This document shows, piece by piece, positions 1 to 7,684 of a DNA stretch of 10,026 nucleotides; positions within the stretch are counted from its first letter, which is position 1; each line of letters begins with the position of its first letter. Source of the stretch: Phycisphaerales bacterium. Its GTDB lineage: Bacteria; Planctomycetota; Phycisphaerae; Phycisphaerales; Phycisphaeraceae. Made by a program: the position numbers and the translations under genes. The stretch is taken from NCBI GenBank assembly GCA_012031455.1, contig JAAUTM010000025.1, forward strand, positions 1 to 10,026, given 5' to 3'. The notes beneath the pieces were generated by a model that saw only the letters and a list, made by a program, of their open reading frames with translations, had not been told where the DNA came from and did no database searches.

Positions 1-900
1 GGCGGTATATAGCCCGCACACCGCTTTGGATGCGGTGCCCGGTGGACTCAATGACTGGTGGTGCGATGCCTTGGGGCGCGGGGTACGTCGGGCGATTGTG
101 CCCCATGATGCGGTGTTTCAGCCGGGCGGTTTGCACAAAATTATCACCTTTGTACCGGGCAAGGCTGCGGACAGGGTACGACAGGCGATGTCGGATGCGG
201 GTGCAGGTTGCATCGGTGCTTATAGCGAATGCTCCTTCTTCAATGAAGGAACAGGAACGTTTCGTGGTTCAGCAGGCACACACCCCACGGTCGGCAAACC
301 GGGGCGTTTGGAAAAAGTACCCGAAATCAGGCTGGAGATGGTTTGCTCCGCAGATGTATCCGTAGCGGTACAGCAGGCGCTGCTTCAGACCCACCCATAC
401 GAGGAGCCAGCCTTTGATGTGTACCCCTTGCTGCCACCATTGAGGCGTGATGTGCCGGCGACACCGCCAGCAACGGGGGCATCACTTGCAGGGACCTCAG
501 CCATCGGTACAGGGCGGATATTGCAATTGGATAAGCCGGTGAAACTGCACACGCTGCTGGAACGCCTGCAGGCTAAAGTTGGCAAAACTCATTGGTAGCT
601 CATAAGCCAGCCCAAGCACGGTCGCATGCGGAACGCATCGGAATCTGTGTGGGTGCGGGCGGATCACTGCTGGCCGAAGCGATACAGGCCTGTGATGGAA
701 AGCTGGATGTATTTTTCACCGGGGAGATGCGTCATCATGATGTGCTGGATGCGGTGCAGCGTGGCGTAACGGTGGTATTGGCCGGGCACACGCAGACCGA
801 ACGCCCCTACCTGCCTGTGTATCGCAATCGCCTCAAACAACTCACCGGCAAGCAGGTTCACTGGCAGGTAAGCAAAGCGGACATGCAAGGCTTGTTGTGA
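1..900 (+). CDS. Nif3-like dinuclear metal centre protein, YqfO type (5' partial, one frameshift)
   Basis: The 3' part of a Nif3/YqfO-family protein whose start lies upstream of the window. The family folds around a dinuclear metal site; its cellular role is poorly defined (a GTP cyclohydrolase I type 2 label is common but weak). The first codons, from base 2, read the family motif YSPHTALDAVPGG. About 138-420 encodes the CutA/PII-like insert typical of YqfO-type members (KIITFVPG near its start, HPYEEPAFDVYPL near its end). The C-terminal metal-site region follows: GEMRHHDVLDA, then GHTQTE with the ligand-type His at 787-789 and Glu at 799-801. The frame changes at about 592-593: the upstream frame stops at 598 (TAG) and the next resumes as LVAHKP. 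One missing T (CATTGG for CATTTGG) explains it, giving 299 codons plus stop. Family assignment is firm; function is not. Confidence 0.88.
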
Positions 901-961
901 TGCTTTGATCTTCATACTCCAAGGTCATTGATTCGGGGTTAAAGCCCACAGCGTCAAAGAC

Positions 962-1010
962 CGGGAAGTTGAATCTCATAGCATTAGCGCTTATTTTGAT
1001 GGACTTCCCG
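962..1010. promoter_or_regulatory. 8-bp inverted repeat upstream of the aminotransferase
   Basis: In the 153-bp gap between the Nif3-like gene and the aminotransferase, CGGGAAGT (962-969) is exactly complementary to ACTTCCCG (1003-1010), with a 33-nt spacer. The match extends outward as CAAA/TTTG if a 3-nt bulge is allowed. The spacer is AT-richer and contains the palindrome AGCGCT. It could be an operator, a leader RNA hairpin or chance. There is no T-tract after it, so it is not a classical intrinsic terminator. I see no convincing -35/-10 pair. Confidence 0.25.
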
Positions 1011-1053
1011 TTTGATGGTTCACGGCCTACAACTTTGAGAAAGCGAGCAAGCC

Positions 1054-2236
1054 ATGGCTGATGCGATACCAATGTTTTTCAAGCAGCGTGTGATGACCCC
1101 CGGCCCGGTGGATGTGCCTCCGCAAGTGCTGCTGGAGATGGCCCAGCCGATCATTCATCACCGCACTAAGCAGTTTCAGGCGATTTATGCAGAGATGAGT
1201 CAGAAGCTCGCAGCGGTGTTCCGTACCAAGGCACCGGTGCTGTCGATCGCTGGTTCGGGAACCACTGCTTTTGAAGCAACACAAATTTCGCTGGCTACGC
1301 CGGGTAGCAAGGTGGTGAGCATTGCCGGTGGCAAATTCGGCGAACGCTGGCAGGATATTTATGACAATTATGCCAAGGCCCAGAACCTCACCAACATCAA
1401 GGTGAATGTGCCTTGGGGACAGGGCGTGTCGGCTGGGCAGGTAGAACAAGTGCTCAAAGAAAACCCGGGGGTGAGTGTGGTGGTGGTGGTGCATTCGGAA
1501 ACCAGCACAGCCTCGGCCTGTGATTTGAAAGCCATTGCTGCGGTGGTGAGCAAGACCGATGCGCTTTTGGTGGTGGACGGCATCACGGCCGTGGGAGCGT
1601 TGCCGGTGGAAATGGACGCCTGGGGGGTGGATTGCATCGTGGACCGGTTCGCAGAAGGCGATGATGCTTCCGCCGGGGCTGGGTTACGTGGCGGTGGGCG
1701 AGCGCGCGGTCAAACGGCTCAGTGAGGGCAAGGCCAGCGGGTATTACAACCTGGACCTGCGTCGCTGGCTCAAGAGCGCCAAGGATAACGATGTGCCCTT
1801 TACTCCGCCGCTCACATTGATGCGTGGGCAATTGGTGGCATTGAAGATGATGGAGGCACAGGGCCTGGAAAATATATGGGCACGCACGGCGAAACTGGCG
1901 GCAGCAAGCCGGGCGGCATTTTCAGCAATGGGTTTGAAGTTGGTGAGCCAGTCGCCCAGTGATTCGGTCAGCGGCGCGTTTTACCCCGAAGGGATCGATG
2001 ACAAGAAGTTCAGAGCAGCGGTGCGTGATAAACATGGATTACACATTGCCGGCGGACAGGATGGTCGTGGCGGGACATGGGAAGGGAAAGTTTTCCGCAT
2101 CAGTCACATGGGGTATGTCGATGCGGGGGACACCATGGCATGCCTGTGCGGGATCGAAGCGGAACTGATTGCCAACGGCTTCAAGGTTGCGCCCGGTACT
2201 GCTTTGTCTGCAGCAGCCAAGGTGCTGGCAGGGTAA
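1054..2236 (+). CDS. Class V PLP aminotransferase (serine/alanine-glyoxylate type), one frameshift
   Basis: Fold-type I, class V PLP enzyme of the alanine-glyoxylate/serine-glyoxylate/serine-pyruvate aminotransferase group, expected in the cytoplasm. Repaired length is 393 aa, close to the usual ~385. Visible motifs: MTPGPVDVPP (14-23), IIHHRTKQF (33-41), AGSGTTAFEA (66-75, PLP phosphate region), GGKFGERW (92-99), VVHSETSTA (145-153), LLVVDGITAVG (171-181, PLP-ring Asp), TGSQKAMMLPPG (Schiff-base Lys201 after repair) and a C-terminal FRISHMG whose Arg should bind the substrate carboxylate. The first frame runs through the SQKA region into nonsense ending at 1725. Removing one G at 1641-1642 joins CIV to TGSQK and continues to 2236. 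The ATG at 1054 has only a weak GAG upstream (1036-1038). Substrate preference cannot be read from sequence; a glyoxylate-linked role is the family default. Confidence 0.9.
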
Positions 2237-2459
2237 GAAACCGTTTCATCACTGATTTGAGTGGGGCAGACCTCTGGCCTGTCAATGAGCCAAAGGCTCA
2301 TGTGGGTCGACCATGGTTGTTCGAAATGGGCTTATGCCCATTGTCAGGCGGGACACCCACCCCACCGTGGTCTGAGTTATGAAATAGTTTCCAAGCAGCA
2401 TGACATGAGCGTTGGATTTATAGCCGCAGCTACACCGACCAATACCGACCAAGTGCCTC
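2237..2459. other. Non-coding stretch with clustered hairpins
   Basis: 223 bp between the aminotransferase and the hydrolase, with no credible gene. It holds two perfect hairpins: TGAGCC-AAA-GGCTCA (2286-2300) and AATGGGC-TTAT-GCCCATT (2325-2342). Longer pairings enclose the second: GTGGGT (2302-2307) with ACCCAC (2355-2360), and GACCATGG (2309-2316) with CCGTGGTC (2365-2372, 7 of 8 pairs). These two long pairings cross, so they would form a pseudoknot or exclude each other. No U-tract follows any stem, so a standard intrinsic terminator is unlikely. Candidates are a REP-like dispersed repeat, a structured 3' UTR or leader of the hydrolase gene, or a small RNA. The last ~75 bp shows nothing recognisable. 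Confidence 0.45.
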
Positions 2460-3375
2460 ATGGGTTTACTCTGGCTTTTGCTATATGGCGGATTGAGCGC
2501 CCTTGGATTGGGTTCACTGCTGATAGCGGTTGAGTTGCTGCGCCCACGACGGCGAACCTTCGCCAGCGCCCTGGCGAAAAATTTGCCTACCGATCCGGGA
2601 CAACTTGGCTGGACTTTTGAAGAAACTCAATTCGTGTTTAGCGATGGCAGCAACACACCCGGCTGGGTGATTCAGGGCAAAAAGGCTGATGGCCCGGTGG
2701 TGGTGGTCTGTCATGGCTGGGGGGAAGGTCGTTACGACGTATTGCCAAGGTTGCATCCGGTCGTAGCCCTGGCATCACGCATCGTGGTGTATGACCAGCG
2801 CGGTCATGGCGAGTCGGAGGCAAAGTTAAGCCGACTGGGCACATGGGAAGTACGCGATCTGCGCTGTGTGGTGGATCAGGTTGGGGAGCGTTTAGGCACA
2901 CATCAGCCAATTGTGCTGTTGGGTTATTCGATGGGTGCGGGGGTGGTGATTCAATTCGTAGCCGGTTTGCCTGATGCAACGGAACATCAAGGTAATCAAC
3001 CGATCATCAATGCTGTGGTGGTGGAGGGATCATGTCCAAAACTGAGCATTGCGTTGGCGGGGATTCTGCGCACTTTGCATTTTCCACCCTATCCGATGGC
3101 ATGGATCGCTCCGTGGTTGGTGATCCAGCCATGGGGCCTGGGGAGTGGCATGGATGGATCATCGCACGATCATCCGCAAGCTGCATTGCCCGTTATTAGT
3201 ACTGCATGGCACGCTTGACCCGATCGCACCCATTCGTCACGCGCAAACCCTGGCTCAATACGCACAGCTGGGAAATCTCATCGAATTCCCCGAAGGCGGA
3301 CATCTGGGATTGGCGGAGGTTGAGCGTCAGCGTTACTTTGATGCGTTGAAAACGGTCATGCAGCCCGCACCTTGA
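2460..3375 (+). CDS. Membrane-anchored alpha/beta hydrolase, one frame break
   Basis: Serine hydrolase of the alpha/beta-hydrolase fold, close in style to the 'serine aminopeptidase S33'/BAAT-like group; the substrate is unknown. Residues ~2-24 form one hydrophobic helix followed by RPRRRT, which suggests an N-terminal anchor with a positively charged flank. Motifs: HGWGEGR (85-91, oxyanion region), YDQRGHGES (111-119), GYSMGAG (155-161, nucleophile Ser157), HGTLDPIAP (Asp252) and EGGHLGL (His280), so the full catalytic triad is present after repair. The first frame derails near 3150-3160 and stops at 3218; the second runs to 3375. The break lies in a 4-bp tandem duplication, ATGGATGG. Removing one copy gives GMDHRTIIRKL and a 303-aa protein, which fits neatly but is not the only possible repair. 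No Shine-Dalgarno is evident before ATG 2460. deoC begins 25 bp downstream, so co-transcription is plausible. Confidence 0.82.
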
Positions 3376-3388
3376 TCGGTAATCACAC

Positions 3389-3392
3389 AGGA
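3389..3392 (+). promoter_or_regulatory. Ribosome binding site for deoC (supports TTG start)
   Basis: AGGA in the context CACAGGAAAACAGCC lies 8 nt before TTG 3401. It supports the TTG start, which also places the conserved IDHTLLKPEA motif at the usual N-terminal position. Confidence 0.6.
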
Positions 3393-3400
3393 AAACAGCC

Positions 3401-4111
3401 TTGAAACTTGCCTCACGCATTGATCACACGCTACTGAAGCCCGAAGCCTCGGCTGCCCAGGTGCAGCATGTGGTACGGGAGGCGTTGCAACATGGGTTTG
3501 CCTCTGTCTGTGTCAATGGATGTTGGGTGAGAGAGGCAGCGAATTTACTTCAAGGCAGCCCGGTAAAAACATGTGCTGTGGTAGGGTTTCCACTGGGGGC
3601 ATGCAAGCCGACCATCAAAGCGATTGAAGCCGCCAGTGCCGTCAAGGACGGGGCATTGGAAATTGATTTTGTCGCCAGCTTGCCGCTGGTATTGGCGCAT
3701 GATCTGCCGGCGATGAAATTGGAGTTCATGGAAATCGTCAGGGCCGCCAGGGCGGGGAATCCGACTGTGACCGTGAAGGTGATTTTGGAAACAGCGTTGC
3801 TGATGAAGGATGCGGGAGTGGAAGAAGGTGAAACGCGCATTGCCATCGCCTGCCGGGCGGCACGGGAATCGGGTTGCGACTTTGTGAAAACATCTACGGG
3901 GTTTCATGCGGCTGGGGGAGCCACAGTTGAAGCGGTGCAACTGCTCAAAAAGCACAGCAGCGGGTTGTATGTCAAAGCCTCAGGCGGGATACGCACCACA
4001 GCCGATGCAATGAAAATGATTGCTGCAGGGGCGGACCGACTAGGTTGTTCCGCCAGTGTGGACATCGTGCAAGGTCAACATGCGGTGAATACCAGGACGG
4101 ATGGATATTAA
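3401..4111 (+). CDS. deoC: Deoxyribose-phosphate aldolase
   Basis: Class I aldolase that splits 2-deoxy-D-ribose 5-phosphate into glyceraldehyde 3-phosphate and acetaldehyde in deoxynucleoside catabolism; a cytoplasmic TIM barrel. The 236-aa frame is unbroken, slightly longer than the usual ~220. Motifs: RIDHTLLKPEA (6-16), VCVNGCWV (37-43), VVGFPLGA (60-67), ALEIDFVAS (85-93, Asp89 matching the catalytic Asp), VKVILETALL (125-134), FVKTSTGF (161-168, Schiff-base Lys163) and YVKASGGIRT (190-199, Lys192 matching the second active-site lysine). The C-terminus keeps the phosphate-binding type GADRLGCSA. It starts at TTG with a good AGGA upstream. The stop is 39 bp before the preferred kdsA start. 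There is no nucleoside phosphorylase or phosphopentomutase beside it, so it is not in a classical deo operon. Confidence 0.95.
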   Translation: MKLASRIDHTLLKPEASAAQVQHVVREALQHGFASVCVNGCWVREAANLLQGSPVKTCAVVGFPLGACKPTIKAIEAASAVKDGALEIDFVASLPLVLAHDLPAMKLEFMEIVRAARAGNPTVTVKVILETALLMKDAGVEEGETRIAIACRAARESGCDFVKTSTGFHAAGGATVEAVQLLKKHSSGLYVKASGGIRTTADAMKMIAAGADRLGCSASVDIVQGQHAVNTRTDGY

Positions 4112-4150
4112 CCATTGGCAAAAGAGCCCTCAAAAATGAAAGTAGGGATT

Positions 4151-4980
4151 ATGCGTAGTATCAAAATCGGCAAAGTCACAATCGGGCCGGGTGCACCACT
4201 GGCGATCATCGCCGGGCCATGCGTGGCAGAATCGCTGGATTTATGTTTGTCTATCGCAGGGATCATGAAGCAGCATTGTGACCGGTTGGGGCTGGGTTAC
4301 ATATTCAAAGCCAGTTTCGACAAAGCCAACCGCAGTTCGATTCACAGCTATCGCGGGCCGAGCATGGAAACGGGACTGCAATGGATGGCTCAGGTGAAGA
4401 AGGAACTGGGTTTGCCCGTGACGACGGATGTGCATGAATCGCAGCAGGCGGAAGTGGTGGCGGGGGTTGCAGACCTGCTGCAGATACCGGCATTTCTATG
4501 CAGGCAGACGGATTTGCTAGCCGCCTGTGCCAAGACCGGAAAAGCTGTGAACGTGAAAAAGGGACAGTTTTATCGCCTCTGGAAATGCGCAACGTGGTGG
4601 ACAAACTGGTTGAATCCGGCGCGGATCAGGCAGGCATCATGCTGACCGAACGGGGAACATTTTTTGGTTATCACCGACTTATCAATGATTTTGTCGGATT
4701 GGCGGACATGATGGATTATGACTGGCCGGTGTGCTTTGATGTCACTCACTCCACCCAGCAACCCGGTGGTCAGGGCAACCAATCCGGCGGCAGGCCTGAA
4801 CGCGCACCCTTGCTGGCACGTTGCGCGGTGACGGCTGGAGTGCAGGCCCTGTTCATGGAAGTACACCCTGATCCCACCAAAGCCTTGTCAGATGCGGCCA
4901 CCATGCTCAATATCAATGAAGTCGGACCTCTGCTGGAACAATTGGCCCGGCTGCATGAGTTTGTAGGAAAACTGAAATAA
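4151..4980 (+). CDS. kdsA: 3-deoxy-8-phosphooctulonate (KDO8P) synthase, one frameshift
   Basis: Condenses phosphoenolpyruvate with arabinose 5-phosphate to KDO8P, the first committed step to KDO for the LPS inner core. Repaired length is 276 aa (E. coli 284). Motifs: IAGPCVAES (20-28), FKASFDKANRSSIHSYRGP (52-70), VTTDVHE (90-96), IPAFLCRQTDL (112-122), VNVKKGQF (133-140), LTERGTFFGY (165-174), FDVTHS (196-201) and FMEVHPDP (235-242). Cys24, His200, Glu237 and Asp248 match the ligands of the metal-dependent class (as in Aquifex), unlike the Asn of the E. coli-type enzyme. The first frame fails after GQF. One missing T in the T4 run at 4568-4571 restores GQFLSPLEMRNVVDK. ATG 4151 is preferred because GTAGGG lies just upstream; ATG 4136 or TTG 4115 in the same frame are alternatives. 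Confidence 0.92.
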
Positions 4981-5061
4981 CATAGGCTGGATGGTGGTCG
5001 TCAGCGTATGATTGTGGGAGTAAGCAACACGGCCTTGAACCCTGCTTTCCTTTGGATGCAC

Positions 5062-5066
5062 AGGGA
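5062..5066 (+). promoter_or_regulatory. Ribosome binding site for the Q-rich membrane protein
   Basis: AGGGA sits 8 nt before ATG 5075 and favours that start over the in-frame ATG at 5084. The rest of the 94-bp gap after kdsA shows no clear terminator or promoter. Confidence 0.5.
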
Positions 5067-5074
5067 TACCAACC

Positions 5075-6928
5075 ATGACCCCGATGCGGAAAACCTTGCA
5101 GATGGCTCGCACCCGCTACCGTGGGCAACGAGTCATTACGGCGCTGGGCTGGTCGCTGCTACTTGCTTTGGGTGTGGCGGTGTTGTTCATGATGGCCACA
5201 AGGTTGTGGGGCCTTGATGATGAACCTTGGGCATTTGTCGTGCTTGCAGGTGTGGCGGTGATGACGGCATTAGTAACTGGTTTGTGGAAGTCACCCGGGG
5301 ATAACACCCTGGCGGCGATGATCGATGATCGATTGCATTTAAAAGACCGATTGGCCACCGCCCTGCATGTGGAACGCAGCGAGGACCCCTTTGCCAAACA
5401 GGTGAAGGAGGAAGCTGATCATGCGGCACAGCAGGCATCGTTGAATCAGGCATTCCCCTATCGCTGGACCAGACCCTGGGCCTGGATACCGGTAGCGATG
5501 GCGATGGCGCTGGGCTTGTATTTCCTTGTGCCACAGGACTGGCTGGGCTGGGGTCAGGAACGTACCCGTCAGGAAGAACTTGCCAAGCAGCAGGAACAGG
5601 CAACTGAAGCAGCACAGGAACAGCTGGCCAAAACCGTGGAAGTACTGCGTGAAACTTAAAGATCAGCAGAACCTGAATGAAACACCCCAAGAGCTTAAAG
5701 ACAGCCTGCAGGGACTGGCTGAAATCACACAGAAGGAACTGACCACCCCGCAAAGCAAGCAGGAGGCCGCAGCCCGGTTGTCGGAGGTTCAGGAAAAACT
5801 GGCGGAGCAGACAGCCCGGCAGGAGCAGATGACGCAGACCATGCAATCGTCGATGAGCAGGTTGGATGCCGGTCAACCCGGACCTGCGGATCGCTTTGCT
5901 CAGGCCTTGCAACGCAGTGATTTCGCTGCGGCTTTAAAGGAATTGGAAAACCTGTCCAAGGAACTCGACAACCTCAGTGCTGAGGATCGTCAGGCATTGC
6001 AGAATCAGTTACAAAACCTGGCGCAGCAACTGGCACAGGCTGCCCAGAATCAGGCGATGCAGCAGGCACAGGCGCAACAACAGATGCAGCAGACCATGCA
6101 GAATGCTGGCTTGTCGCAACAGCAGCAACAACAGATTCAGCAGCAATTGCAGCAGGGTGCCAGCCAGCAGCAACTCGCCCAGCAGTTGCAGCAGCAGGGA
6201 ATGAGCCAGCAGCAGGCACAGCAGCTTGCTCAGCAGTTGTCACAACAACAGCAGCAAGCGCAGAACTGCTCGCAATGTCAGGGTGGTTCGCAACAGATGA
6301 GCCAGGCTTTGCAGCAGATGGCCCAGTCAGCCGGTCAGCAGGGTCAGCAAGGCCAACAGGGGCAACCTTCACAAAATCAGCCCTTGGCAGCAGGGTCAGG
6401 GACAGATGAGTCAGCAATTGTCGCAGATGGCACAGATGCAGCAGCAGTTGCAGCAGATGCAGCAGGCTCAGGGGCAGATGCAGCAGGCCATGCAATCGCT
6501 GGGTCAGGGTGGCGGGCAGGGCATGGGACAGGGAATGTCACCCAGCCAGATGCCTTGGATGCAAAACCCGCTACAGGCTTCGCAAAAACCCGGAGGAGGA
6601 ATTGGACCGGGCATCGGCAACCAGCCAGGCGGAAACCCGATGGGACCAGAGCGACAGCACAGCGGCCTACCAGACGCAGGCGGAAAGTGCCAACGCACAG
6701 GGGGAAGGCCGGGTGATCGCCTCGTGGCTCACCCCTGGGGAAAATGCTGCCGGGCCAGCTCAGGTGGAGTTTGATACCGCAGTGCGTGAAGCCCGCAGTG
6801 ATGCTGAACGTGCCATTACCGAGGATCGCGTCCCGCAAAGGTACCATCAGGCCATCAAAGGCTACTTCAACCAATTACCCCAGAACCCACAGGAAGTGCG
6901 TCAAAGCCCGCCGCCGGCACCTAAGTAG
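5075..6928 (+). CDS. Three-helix membrane protein with Q-rich coiled-coil domain (DUF4175-like), three frameshifts
   Basis: Function unknown. Repaired length is 616 aa. Residues ~21-42, 52-71 and 134-152 are hydrophobic helices. Between the second and third lies LAAMIDDRLHLKDRLATAL (79-97). A charged, coiled-coil-prone region (KQQEQATEAAQEQL, then many E/K/Q heptads) follows, then a long Q/M/A tract from about base 6000 to 6520 containing one CSQC motif (6267-6278), and a G/P-rich linker. The tail is conserved-looking: RVIASWLTPGE, then ERAITEDRVPQRYHQAIKGYF. This layout resembles low-complexity DUF4175-like proteins often seen near MoxR/BatA genes in Planctomycetota (from memory, moderate certainty); no such neighbours are present here. 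The frame changes at 5652-5654 (extra A), 6381-6383 (extra C) and 6642-6644 (extra G). Removing one base at each gives a single uninterrupted frame. Confidence 0.72.
5999..6500 (+). repeat. CAG/CAA-rich low-complexity tract encoding polyglutamine-like sequence
   Basis: About 500 bp dominated by CAG and CAA codons with interspersed ATG, GCA/GCC and TTG codons, giving irregular QQ-, QQMQQ- and AQQLQQQ-type units. Mixed CAG/CAA use and the lack of an exact repeat unit argue for selection on glutamine content, not for simple trinucleotide slippage. The tract creates long spurious open frames on both strands. Confidence 0.8.
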
Positions 6929-6955
6929 CCCACTTACCGACAATCAAACCAAGGC

Positions 6956-6967
6956 TGATCATGATCA
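6956..6967. other. 12-bp perfect palindrome at the convergent gene junction
   Basis: TGATCATGATCA is a perfect palindrome in the 36-bp gap between the Q-rich gene (stop at 6928) and the minus-strand prepilin, and its last three bases are the prepilin stop codon (TCA on the plus strand). It has no loop and no T-tract, so it is a poor terminator. I see no other terminator between these convergent genes. Confidence 0.3.
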
Positions 6968-7684
6968 TAGATCGAGCTTGCGAGGCTTGGTGGAAGCATA
7001 AAAACGCACCGGCACGACCGTACCGTTTTCGATGGTGAGGGTGTTGTCCTGCCCCGGCTGAACGGTCAGGTCCATCGTCGCCCGTTGTAATACCCACACC
7101 CCTTTGCTGTTCTTTCGACGGACGCTGGTGAATACGCAATCATTCACACTGTCCAGCAGGGGCTGACTGACCTCATTGGCGGTGCCCGGCTTGCTGAACA
7201 ACCAAAGCTCCTTGCGTGTGATGTTGTTGCTGTCTTTGTAACTGAGGTAGGCGATCTTCAGATGCACGCCTTTGGTATCGATCATTTCTATATACGGCGA
7301 AGTAATGTTGTTTCCGCTTATACTCGCAGCAGCAATGTCCGCAGTATATACCTTGGTGATATCCGACGGGTCTTTGATACTTACCTGATGAGCCGCAATG
7401 CTTTTTAAAGGTCCGTGGGCGGTGTTGGTACGGATGAGCGTGAGCAATCGATGGGTAACCATGCGGGTGGCAGCATGGGTGGAGAATTGCTCGGTGGCAT
7501 CTGCATAGGCTTTGAAACAAGCATCGGTAGCTACCATTGTGGCAGTGAGCAGCATCGCGGAAATCGCCAGGGATATGAGCAGTTCTACCACGGAAAGTCC
7601 CGCTCTCGATCGATTGGATGCAACCCCTGGCCTAGTTGTGCCGGGGCCGATATGCATGCAATATGTTGAATTACGGGTATTCAT
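6965..7684 (-). CDS. PilW-like minor prepilin (type IV pilus/pseudopilus)
   Basis: A 239-aa protein with a class III (prepilin) signal. Residues 1-29 form a long hydrophilic leader ending in RSRAG, and the predicted peptidase cut is Gly29/Leu30. The mature helix LSVVELLISLAISAMLLTA carries the invariant Glu at mature position 5 (Glu34). The prepilin peptidase would cleave and N-methylate it, and the helix would pack in the pilus or pseudopilus core. The rest is a polar, beta-rich-looking domain with KDSNN and KNSKGVWVL patches; length and position fit PilW/GspJ-like minor pilins. Its ATG overlaps the stop of the upstream PilX-like gene by one base (TAATG). No good Shine-Dalgarno is visible, so translational coupling is likely. 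Whether the machine is a type IV pilus, a type II secretion pseudopilus or a competence pilus cannot be decided here. Confidence 0.85.
   Translation of the reverse strand: MNTRNSTYCMHIGPGTTRPGVASNRSRAGLSVVELLISLAISAMLLTATMVATDACFKAYADATEQFSTHAATRMVTHRLLTLIRTNTAHGPLKSIAAHQVSIKDPSDITKVYTADIAAASISGNNITSPYIEMIDTKGVHLKIAYLSYKDSNNITRKELWLFSKPGTANEVSQPLLDSVNDCVFTSVRRKNSKGVWVLQRATMDLTVQPGQDNTLTIENGTVVPVRFYASTKPRKLDL

Noticed and set aside
842..1072. Minus-strand 76-aa open frame across the Nif3/aminotransferase gap
   Set aside because: It overlaps the ends of two well-supported plus-strand genes, has no ribosome site, and matches no family I recognise.
2261..2533. Possible small gene in the gap before the hydrolase
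   Set aside because: It starts within the hairpin cluster, is rich in Trp/His/Pro, lacks a ribosome site, and runs into the hydrolase in another frame.
4560..4575. Programmed ribosomal frameshift in kdsA at the T-run
   Set aside because: KdsA enzymes are not known to use recoding, there is no strong slippery heptamer with a downstream structure, and the same kind of break occurs in unrelated neighbours, which points to sequencing error.
5974..6495. Long Leu/His- and Ala-rich minus-strand open frame opposite the Q-rich tract
   Set aside because: CAG/CAA repeats read on the opposite strand give CTG/TTG (Leu) and Gln/Ala/Cys runs without stops. It is a compositional shadow of the Q-rich gene.
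6900..6967. Bidirectional terminator between the convergent genes
   Set aside because: Only a loop-less palindrome (6956-6967) is present, without a GC-rich stem or T-tracts on either side.
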